Shown: one piece after another, positions 1 through 5,163 of the stretch
How the letters are laid out: each line of letters starts with the position of its first letter
Position numbering within the stretch: position 1 is the stretch's first letter
DNA from: Elusimicrobiota bacterium
GTDB lineage: Bacteria > CG03 > SLGR01 > PWQF01
DNA: 5,163 bases
Assembly (NCBI GenBank): GCA_003558145.1
Contig: PWMP01000205.1
Location: 1 to 5,163, forward strand
Reading direction: 5' to 3'
Position numbers and translations under genes: made by a program
Notes under the pieces: generated by a model
What the model saw: only the letters and a program-made list of their open reading frames with translations
Told to the model about the DNA's origin: nothing
The model's database searches: none

Positions 1-1541
1 ATAGGTATGGTTATTCGGCCCGCACGGTCAAGTTTCATACCGAACCACAGGAAAAATATAATGCCTATACTGTACATCATAGCAGCCCTGACGGTAGCCG
101 GCCTTGCCCCTGTAATTATTACAAAAATAAGCAGCGCTCCCACCACAAAAAACGGGATAAGCTTGGGAGAGTACGGCGTCAGGTCTACTTCCCGGCCCAA
201 CAGTTTGCTGGGAAGACTGTAAAAAAGGAGAGGATACTTAAATATGGGGGTAAATATCGCTATAAGCACAAGCGCAAGGAATCCCACGTGAAGTCCCGAT
301 AGTGCCAGAACATGCGCAACTCCGGTGGCCCTGAAATCCTCCTGTACTTCGTTTGGTACACCTCCTCTTGCGCCAACCGTAACCCCTCCCAGAAAATCAG
401 ACGCAGGAGGCGGCACGGTCTTTTTTATCCCCAGTATCATCCTCTGTTTCACATCAAAGGCAAAATTCATCATGCCGCCCCATATTCCTAAATCCGCAGA
501 AATACCCCGGGGGCTCTTATCAGGATATTCATAATTGAGAAGCAGCCTGTTCAGGCGTATGGCGGCTTTTTCAATAAGTTTTTCAATTTCTTTTTGCTCC
601 TCATCAGACGCAATAGTCAGGGAAGCTTCCAGGCTGCTTATTTCCTGCGCCTGCCGAAGTATTTCTTCGGGAACATTATCCTCAGAAATCGAAAATTCTT
701 CTTTCCACCGGCTGTAAAATTCCCTGTTTTGCAAAAATTCATTCAGCCGGTTCAGTACCTCCTGCGAGCTTTCTTCCCCGGAGGGAGGCCTCAGCCTGAA
801 ATCATCGCTTACAGCCTCTAAAAGTCCGGTGATCTCTTCTTCATTTTTAAACTCGCTGTCTATGTATTCAAAGTCCCCCACCAGGTAATCCGCTCTCTTA
901 ATATTTTCGGGAGCTCTTTCTCCTACGTAAACGGTAGCGTATATATTCTGGTTATTAAGGTATTTAGCGTAATCAAAACCGTACGGATTTGTCCGGCCCA
1001 TAGGTTTACTTATCGCTCCCCTGACCTGTACTGCGTCAGCGTAACTCATTTCGTCATAGTACGGATTATCTATCCGTATATCCGCAGACACAAAAACCAG
1101 GACATCTCCGGTCCGGCCCGAAATCATCTTCCACCCCTGAGAGTCCTCCGGCGTCATATTTATCGCGCGCGGACGCACCCTCACGTGTGTTATATGCTGC
1201 CTTATGTCGGGTTCGGCTATTATTGTTCCCCTCATAAGGGCTTCTTCCCACCTGGTGACGCTGTAAAAATTTGTTATATGATCGGGATGGTCAAGGTTGA
1301 ACCTGTACTGGTAAGAAGCTATTCCAAGTATGATAAAAGCGGGTATAAGCGTATACCTGGCCAGCTCCCGGTAAGCTATGAAAAGGTAAATGGAAAGCGC
1401 AAAAAACAGGCCGCACAACAACCACATATTCATCATAAAGGCGCTTCCCTGCGGACCTATTATATTGGCTGCTCCCACACCTGCAACAAAGGACCAGCAG
1501 GCCCATTTAATGAGAACAACTGTAAAGCGCTCTCTTCTCAT
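1..1541 (-). CDS. comEC: ComEC/Rec2-family DNA-uptake channel protein, N-terminal part (truncated by window edge)
   Basis: Inner-membrane channel thought to carry single-stranded DNA into the cytoplasm during natural transformation. I translated the minus strand by hand from the ATG at 1541: 513 codons are open with no stop or frameshift before the window ends. Residues about 8-28, 38-58 and 60-77 are hydrophobic membrane segments. A DUF4131-like soluble domain follows, with the typical NPYGFDYAKYL motif near 186-195 and NIYATVYV at 199-206. The competence domain starts near 383, with GVTVGARGGV, FRATGVAHVLALSGLHVG ending at 420, and TGARPATVRAAMM at 477-489; these match the conserved ComEC HLLAxSGLHxG and TGxxPSxxRAxxM patterns. 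The rest of the membrane domain and any metallo-beta-lactamase-like domain lie outside the window. The start is supported by an AGGA ribosome site and a 4-base ATGA overlap with the upstream small gene. Oddity: the HVLALSGLHVG motif begins at residue 410, much later than usual, because of a long acidic insertion (about 215-350). Family assignment is firm; an actual role in transformation is inferred. Confidence 0.93.
   Translation of the reverse strand, partial: MRRERFTVVLIKWACWSFVAGVGAANIIGPQGSAFMMNMWLLCGLFFALSIYLFIAYRELARYTLIPAFIILGIASYQYRFNLDHPDHITNFYSVTRWEEALMRGTIIAEPDIRQHITHVRVRPRAINMTPEDSQGWKMISGRTGDVLVFVSADIRIDNPYYDEMSYADAVQVRGAISKPMGRTNPYGFDYAKYLNNQNIYATVYVGERAPENIKRADYLVGDFEYIDSEFKNEEEITGLLEAVSDDFRLRPPSGEESSQEVLNRLNEFLQNREFYSRWKEEFSISEDNVPEEILRQAQEISSLEASLTIASDEEQKEIEKLIEKAAIRLNRLLLNYEYPDKSPRGISADLGIWGGMMNFAFDVKQRMILGIKKTVPPPASDFLGGVTVGARGGVPNEVQEDFRATGVAHVLALSGLHVGFLALVLIAIFTPIFKYPLLFYSLPSKLLGREVDLTPYSPKLIPFFVVGALLIFVIITGARPATVRAAMMYSIGIIFFLWFGMKLDRAGRITIP
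480..899 (-). other. Acidic helical insertion within ComEC (residues about 215-354)
   Basis: This in-frame segment separates the N-terminal soluble domain, which ends near GERAPENI (207-214), from the amphipathic helix NFAFDVKQRM (359-368) that precedes the competence domain. It is rich in Glu, Asp, Lys and Arg, lacks hydrophobic membrane stretches, and reads as several amphipathic helices, for example EEQKEIEKLIEKAAIRLNRL. Known ComEC proteins usually cross this interval with a short linker. The boundaries are estimated by eye. Function is unknown; a binding surface on the periplasmic side or a spacer are possibilities. Confidence 0.6.
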
Positions 1542-1696
1542 CTGTTCCTAATTCTTTCTTCCGTTATGTGAGGAAAGTAATTTATATTAAGCTCAAGGTT
1601 CTGCTCAATATTATGAGAAGGATTAAGCTTCATATATATCCATCCGGCAATAATAGCTGCTATAATAAGAAGGAAGATAGATTTTGAAACCTGCAT
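1538..1696 (-). CDS. Small single-pass membrane protein, 52 aa, unknown function
   Basis: Hand translation gives 52 residues beginning MQVSKSIFLLIIAAIIAG and ending TEERIRNR. Residues about 6-23 form one hydrophobic segment with few charges before it, followed by a polar tail of about 29 residues. This suggests an N-terminally anchored protein whose tail faces the periplasm, although an uncleaved or cleaved signal peptide is also possible. The start is well supported: AAGGAG lies 9 bases upstream of the ATG. The gene sits 13 bases after the barrel-protein gene, and its TGA stop overlaps the ComEC ATG as ATGA, so translation is probably coupled to ComEC. I do not recognise the protein. Its position suggests either an accessory subunit of the ComEC channel or a leader peptide for comEC translation; neither is shown by sequence. 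Confidence 0.75.
   Translation of the reverse strand: MQVSKSIFLLIIAAIIAGWIYMKLNPSHNIEQNLELNINYFPHITEERIRNR
1546..1549 (-). promoter_or_regulatory. Ribosome binding site of comEC
   Basis: AGGA lies 4 bases before the comEC ATG, inside the last codons of the 52-aa gene. The spacing is slightly short. The ATGA overlap means initiation probably depends on translation of the small gene. Confidence 0.55.
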
Positions 1697-1705
1697 CCCT
1701 TATAT

Positions 1706-1711
1706 CTCCTT
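1706..1711 (-). promoter_or_regulatory. Ribosome binding site of the 52-aa gene, overlapping the preceding stop codon
   Basis: AAGGAG is a perfect Shine-Dalgarno core, 9 bases before the ATG at 1696. Its first two bases are the last two of the TAA stop of the PorV-like gene, so termination and reinitiation are adjacent. It is the strongest ribosome site in the window and supports the reality of the small gene. Confidence 0.8.
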
Positions 1712-2603
1712 AAAATACCGCGCCCAGCGAAACTCTGTGCGCCAGGCCCATATCAAAGTGGGGGACAAGGGCGTAGTCAAACTTCCACCTGTCCCATCCG
1801 ATTCCGAATCCCCCCATAAATTCAATACCGGTTATGTAGTTTCCGCCTACGCGCATTTTAAAAATATCGCTGACTTCTACTTCCACTCCCGCTTGAAAAC
1901 CAACTGAATACTGCCTGGATGTAGAAATCTCCCAGACAAATATATAATTTTCCATGCTATGCGCTCCGGCAAGCGACGCCTTACGGTCAAGAGGCGTTTT
2001 GGCGGCTTCCATTTTCATTTCAGGACCAAGATTCCTGACTGCAAGACCGAAATAATCCCCGCCCATTCCTTTAATCTGAAGCCCTAAATCAAAGGCAAAA
2101 GCAGTCGCGCTCACCGGGTCTTCCTTTAAATCGTAGCTTTCAGCTAAAATCTTCATCGCGGCTCCGCCGGCAAGATTGCCTGTCAAAACGCTTCCGGCCC
2201 CAAAAGAAACCTGGGTGAATCTTATACCGAAATCCTTTATTTTCTCGCCCTGCGCGTCTCTCTCCGTATCCTCTGTCGAAAATATTTTCAATTTAATACC
2301 TGTTCCAATCTTCCCAATATTCTGGGCGTATGTCAAGGCGCTCATACCCGAATCAAGAAAATAAATAAGGTGCGACAGCCGGGCATGATGCCCCCGGACA
2401 GAATGAAGCCCCGCAGGATTATAAGCAACCGCGCTTGGATCCCCATCTACCGCCCCCATCGCATAACCCAGAGCCGAACTCCTGGCAGAAGAGTTAAGGT
2501 TAACTATCTGAGCTCCCGTGGTCCCATATCCGGAAGAATGAAGCATACGCGGCGCAATAAAGGATATAAACACAAAAATTAGAATTTTTTTATTAATTAC
2601 CAT
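1710..2603 (-). CDS. PorV/PorQ-family (UPF0164-like) outer-membrane beta-barrel protein
   Basis: Predicted outer-membrane barrel of 297 residues. Residues 1 to about 24 form a signal peptide (two lysines, then ILIFVFISFIAP, with a likely cut near HSSG). The mature N-terminus carries the family's hallmark region: SSARSSALGYAMGAVDGD at 38-55, then PSAVAYNPAGL at 56-66, equivalent to the 'D.sa.yyNPAGLa' pattern of PorV/PorQ and FadL-like barrels. Further family signs are LAVRNLGPEMK (187-197), alternating beta-strand sequence through the C-terminal half, and FDMGLAHRVSLGAVF at the end, with the terminal Phe expected for recognition by the BAM machinery. In Bacteroidota PorV is an outer-membrane shuttle of the type IX secretion system, but this family is widespread and often of unknown role. 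It begins 1 base after the upstream protease stop, and both upstream genes have C-terminal tails of secretion-signal style, so a part in their surface delivery is plausible inference. The start has only a weak ribosome site, probably relying on coupling. Confidence 0.85.
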   Translation of the reverse strand: MVINKKILIFVFISFIAPRMLHSSGYGTTGAQIVNLNSSARSSALGYAMGAVDGDPSAVAYNPAGLHSVRGHHARLSHLIYFLDSGMSALTYAQNIGKIGTGIKLKIFSTEDTERDAQGEKIKDFGIRFTQVSFGAGSVLTGNLAGGAAMKILAESYDLKEDPVSATAFAFDLGLQIKGMGGDYFGLAVRNLGPEMKMEAAKTPLDRKASLAGAHSMENYIFVWEISTSRQYSVGFQAGVEVEVSDIFKMRVGGNYITGIEFMGGFGIGWDRWKFDYALVPHFDMGLAHRVSLGAVF

Positions 2604-2604
2604 T

Positions 2605-2877
2605 TTATCTTATAAGAACGGTTATCTTGCCGCGTTCCATCTCACCTTTCCCGGTTTCGGCTGCAAAAAAATACAACCCCGGCGCCACGAAATTATTATC
2701 TTCGTTCATCCCGTCCCAGACCGCAACCCTGCCTGAAATATTTTCCATATCCCGGACAAGCCTGCCGTCAAGGGAAAATATTCTGAGGCGGTCAAAATAA
2801 TCATCCCCGTCGGTCTTCATCCTTATATTAACGCCCCCACCTGAATCAACCGGGTTAAACGGGTTAGGATAAGCTAT
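2605..2877 (-). other. C-terminal sorting-type beta domain of the complete protease
   Basis: Residues about 423-512 form a separate module after the protease core. Signature pieces are YPNPFNP, a strand with LRIFSLDGRLV, VAVWDGMN, VAPGLYFF and the terminal KITVLIR. The same pieces in the same order end the neighbouring protease. The layout matches four-strand-rich C-terminal domains used for surface delivery in type IX systems and FlgD-Ig-like tails in other phyla. Confidence 0.7.
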
Positions 2878-4143
2878 TACTTTTTTCCTGTCAACTCCGA
2901 AGGGCTGCACTGCCTTAAGCGCCGCCCGGGCATCAAGAAGCCCGTACCCGGTTTCAGCGTCCCACCTGCTTGAAGCAAGCCTATGGGTATTAGATATAAG
3001 TATGTCTTTCACATCATCCGGCCGCCAGCTGACTCCCATTTTATTAAACTGTGAAACAATCAGCGCCGCCACGCCCGCAACAAAAGGAGCGGCCATGGAA
3101 GTACCGCTCAAATCACTATATTGCCCGGCGCCGATAATTGTAGATTTTATATCGACGCCCGGCGCGACCATATCAAGTTCAGGTCCGTAACACGAAAACG
3201 AAGCCCTGTTATTGTCAGAATCCGTAGCTCCTACAGCCATTACATTATGATGTTTTGCCGGGTATACCACTTTAAGCTCCGGAGACATATTAATGTTTCC
3301 GCTGGCCGCAATAAGCAGAACTCCTTTATCATAGGCATAATTAACCGCTATCTCGACAGCAACACTTGAATCTTGTGATCCCAGGCTCATATTTATTATA
3401 TGGGCTCCGTTATCAGCGGCGTATTCTATACCTGCAGCTACATCTCCCCAGCTTCCCGGACTGGAGTCAGGAAGTACTTTTACCGCCATAATACTGCACT
3501 GCCAGGCAGCGCCGACTACGCCGTAGGTAGAGGATACGGCACCCGCAATACCGGCCACATGCGTACCGTGATTATGATCATCCATAGGGTCATTGTTATC
3601 ATTAACAAAGTCCCAACCATGGTTCCCCAATTCGTCCTCCCACATATTATCTTTAAGATCCGGGTGAGTATAATCCACTCCCGTATCCAGTATGGCTATA
3701 ACCACATCCCGGCTTCCTGTCTCGTCCGCCCAGGCGTAATGAGCTTTGATGTTATAAAGACCCCACTGAGCATCCTTCATCTCATCTATATCGCCGTACT
3801 GCTCCGGAAGTTTATAGGAAAGAGGGTATACTAATCCGTTAGGTTCGGCAAACTCCACATCCGGGTTATTTCTGTATTCGTCCAATACTTCGTTAAAATC
3901 TCTTCCCGGCGGGATTTTAATTCTCTTTACGCCTATGGACTTTATTTGTGAAAGAACGCTTGCCCCGGCCTTTACATTAAAAGCGCTTACGGTATTTGCG
4001 GACACGCCATCGGCAAATTTTACAAGTATCTCTCCCTTCACTGCTTCCATCTGCCGCCCGTCAATATTATATGCAGTTATATTCCTGCCCAGTAAGACAG
4101 AAGGCAATAAAAAAATTAAAAGTAAAAATAAAAGTTTCTTCAC
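2605..4143 (-). CDS. Secreted subtilisin-like serine protease (S8) with C-terminal sorting-type domain
   Basis: Complete 512-residue secreted endopeptidase. It starts at GTG (4143), supported by AAGG six bases upstream and by the immediately following signal peptide (MKKLLFLLLIFLLPSVLLG, 1-19). Residues about 36-107 form an inhibitor_I9-like propeptide with VKGEILVKF and NPDVEFAEPN. The catalytic domain spans about 125-410: Asp153 in ILDTGVD, His192 in HNHGTHVAG, oxyanion Asn283 in ASGN, and Ser349 in GTSMAAP, so the triad is intact and activity is expected. From about 423 comes a C-terminal beta domain opening with YPNPFNP and containing FSLDGRLV, VWDGMN, VAPGLYFF and a final TVLIR; this resembles FlgD-Ig-like or type IX type-A sorting domains. 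The stop lies 1 base before the PorV-like start, and the start lies 3 bases after the stop of a paralogous protease. Substrate is unknown. The family call is secure; the sorting role of the tail is inferred. Confidence 0.95.
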   Translation of the reverse strand: MKKLLFLLLIFLLPSVLLGRNITAYNIDGRQMEAVKGEILVKFADGVSANTVSAFNVKAGASVLSQIKSIGVKRIKIPPGRDFNEVLDEYRNNPDVEFAEPNGLVYPLSYKLPEQYGDIDEMKDAQWGLYNIKAHYAWADETGSRDVVIAILDTGVDYTHPDLKDNMWEDELGNHGWDFVNDNNDPMDDHNHGTHVAGIAGAVSSTYGVVGAAWQCSIMAVKVLPDSSPGSWGDVAAGIEYAADNGAHIINMSLGSQDSSVAVEIAVNYAYDKGVLLIAASGNINMSPELKVVYPAKHHNVMAVGATDSDNNRASFSCYGPELDMVAPGVDIKSTIIGAGQYSDLSGTSMAAPFVAGVAALIVSQFNKMGVSWRPDDVKDILISNTHRLASSRWDAETGYGLLDARAALKAVQPFGVDRKKVIAYPNPFNPVDSGGGVNIRMKTDGDDYFDRLRIFSLDGRLVRDMENISGRVAVWDGMNEDNNFVAPGLYFFAAETGKGEMERGKITVLIR

Positions 4144-4146
4144 TTC

Positions 4147-4395
4147 TTACCTTATAAGCACCGTGGCTTTTCCTCTTTTTTTTCTTCCTTTTTCGGTCTC
4201 GGCCATAAAAAAATAAAGGCCGGGAGCAACTGTAGAATTGTTTTCATTGGTTCCGTCCCACTCTATGACTGTACCGGCAAGGTTCTCTCTTTTTTTTACA
4301 AGCCTTCCGTCAAGGGAAAAAACTCTCAACTCGCTAAATGAATCTTCAGACCCCGAAGGCAGCCTGATATTTGCATATTCAACAAGAGGGTTGAA
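4147..4395 (-). other. C-terminal sorting-type beta domain of the partial protease
   Basis: The final 80-odd residues repeat the architecture of the downstream protease tail: YPNPFNP, FSLDGRLV, WDGTNENN, VAPGLYFF, then a very basic stretch (KGRKKRGK) before TVLIR. The match between the tails extends to DNA level, for example a shared CCGTCAAGGGAAAA on the plus strand near 2766 and 4307. The basic run is stronger here than in the neighbour. Confidence 0.7.
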
Positions 4396-5163
4396 AGGGT
4401 TTGGATATACTATAACCTCGCCCCTCTCTCCGTCAAAACCTGCAGCGGCGCTCAATGACCGGTACACGTTAAGAGAGCCGGATCCCGTTCCGAACGAGGA
4501 ATAATCGTCTGCATTATCAGTAATAAGACTTTTAAGTCTTTCAAGATCCTGCGTAGTTACATCATCCCTGCTTGCCGGCCAATCTCCCTGCTCTCTTAAA
4601 TAGGATATCAAAAGTGCAGCAGCACCGGACACAAAAGGCGCAGCCATTGACGTCCCGTCCAGCGGCCCGTATTCGTCCCCTGGCAGAGTTGACATAATAT
4701 CAACCCCGGGAGCTACTACATCAAGCTGGTTTCCATAATTGGAAAAAGATGCCTTACTATTGTTTTTATTTGATGCACCCACAGCCACAACGCTATCATA
4801 GACAGCCGGTTGAGCAATCCAATTTTTTCCCTCATTTCCGGCAGCCGCGACAAGAAAAGCCCCCGAAGAAAAAGCCACTTCACATTTATCTTTTAACATG
4901 TTGTCTAATGGCGGCTGACTACCATCAGGCTCTATAAGGCCTAAGCTCATATTTACAATATCGGCTCCATTCTCAATGGCATATTTTATTCCTTCAATTA
5001 TATCAGTGGTTTTACCATTACCGTCATCATCCAGAACCTTAACCGGCATCAGCTTTACATGCCAGGATATGCCAACAGGGCCTTTTACCCCGCTTACTGT
5101 ATATTCCTCCCCGCCTATAATTCCTGCCACATGAGTACCGTGACCCTGCACATCATTCCAGCC
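4147..5163 (-). CDS. Secreted subtilisin-like serine protease (S8), C-terminal part (5' end beyond window)
   Basis: The open frame continues to the window edge, giving 338 residues and a stop. The GTG at 5151 lies inside the catalytic domain and is not a start: the codons before it read GWND directly ahead of VQGHGTHVAG. The catalytic His is residue 8 of the fragment. Oxyanion Asn110 in AAAGNEG and nucleophile Ser172 in GTSMAAP are present; the catalytic Asp, propeptide and signal peptide are outside. After the core, about 80 residues lead to YPNPFNP at 253-259 and a C-terminal domain with LRVFSLDGRLV, IEWDGTNE, VAPGLYFF and a final KATVLIR. The protein is a diverged paralogue of the next gene downstream, which starts 3 bases after this stop; the pair probably arose by tandem duplication. 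Active protease is expected, substrate unknown. Confidence 0.93.
   Translation of the reverse strand, partial: GWNDVQGHGTHVAGIIGGEEYTVSGVKGPVGISWHVKLMPVKVLDDDGNGKTTDIIEGIKYAIENGADIVNMSLGLIEPDGSQPPLDNMLKDKCEVAFSSGAFLVAAAGNEGKNWIAQPAVYDSVVAVGASNKNNSKASFSNYGNQLDVVAPGVDIMSTLPGDEYGPLDGTSMAAPFVSGAAALLISYLREQGDWPASRDDVTTQDLERLKSLITDNADDYSSFGTGSGSLNVYRSLSAAAGFDGERGEVIVYPNPFNPLVEYANIRLPSGSEDSFSELRVFSLDGRLVKKRENLAGTVIEWDGTNENNSTVAPGLYFFMAETEKGRKKRGKATVLIR
4150..4153 (-). promoter_or_regulatory. Ribosome binding site of the complete protease, inside the upstream stop region
   Basis: AAGG lies six bases before the GTG start at 4143 and is formed by the last codons (Ile-Arg) of the upstream protease. It decides the GTG start together with the signal peptide that follows. 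Conservation of the terminal LIR codons may therefore also preserve a ribosome site. Confidence 0.6.

Noticed and set aside
7..821. Several short plus-strand open frames opposite the left part of the window.
   Set aside because: They are antisense to a continuous minus-strand ComEC frame with clear conserved motifs, have no recognisable protein features, and show no ribosome sites that stand out.
1066..1506. Short minus-strand open frames with their own start codons, suggesting a broken or small gene here.
   Set aside because: They are in a different frame from ComEC. The ComEC frame is open throughout this stretch and gives the expected membrane segments and soluble domain.
1..1541. A frameshift or pseudogene as explanation for the late position of the ComEC motif.
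   Set aside because: Codon by codon translation from 1541 to the left edge shows one open frame with canonical motifs on both sides of the extra segment.
1697..1709. A terminator or promoter in the longest intergenic gap.
   Set aside because: The gap is 13 bases, has no hairpin, and is occupied by the ribosome site of the small gene.
3400..3834. A 144-codon plus-strand open frame.
   Set aside because: It lies opposite the catalytic domain of the complete protease, whose motifs are intact; the reverse frame has no recognisable domain.
4147..5151. Reading the GTG at 5151 as the real start of the upstream protease.
   Set aside because: It falls directly before the catalytic His motif, the frame stays open to the window edge, and a protease starting there would lack the catalytic Asp, propeptide and signal peptide.

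Overview
All protein-coding content in this window lies on the minus strand and reads as one tightly packed gene array. In transcription order (high to low coordinates) it holds: the C-terminal part of a secreted subtilisin-like protease that runs off the right edge (5163-4147); a second, complete secreted subtilisin-like protease (4143-2605); an outer-membrane beta-barrel protein of the PorV/PorQ (UPF0164-like) type (2603-1710); a 52-residue single-pass membrane protein of unknown function (1696-1538); and the N-terminal two thirds or so of a ComEC/Rec2-type DNA-uptake channel that runs off the left edge (1541-1). Gaps between genes are 3, 1, 13 and -4 bases, so a single operon with translational coupling is very likely. 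No promoter, terminator, RNA gene, mobile element or CRISPR array was seen. No gene-free stretch exceeds 13 bases.

The organism looks like a diderm bacterium. The barrel protein has a signal peptide and ends in phenylalanine, as outer-membrane barrels do. Both proteases end in a C-terminal domain opening with YPNPFNP and closing with TVLIR, a style common in uncultivated phyla such as Elusimicrobiota, Goldbacteria/Firestonebacteria-type lineages, Cloacimonadota, Marinimicrobia and other FCB-like groups. Base composition looks moderate. The window alone does not decide the phylum.

How the genes may work together is inference. The proteases would be exported by Sec and carried to the cell surface, or retained there, through their shared C-terminal domain. 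The PorV-like barrel could take part in that export, since PorV is a type IX secretion component in Bacteroidota. ComEC would form the inner-membrane channel for single-stranded DNA in natural transformation. Its placement at the end of the array may be functional or simply a shared transcript.

The most unusual point is in the ComEC protein. Between its N-terminal soluble domain and the competence membrane domain lies an acidic, mostly helical insertion of roughly 135 residues that ordinary ComEC proteins lack. The tandem proteases are clear paralogues with matching tails, and the small membrane protein is unrecognised.
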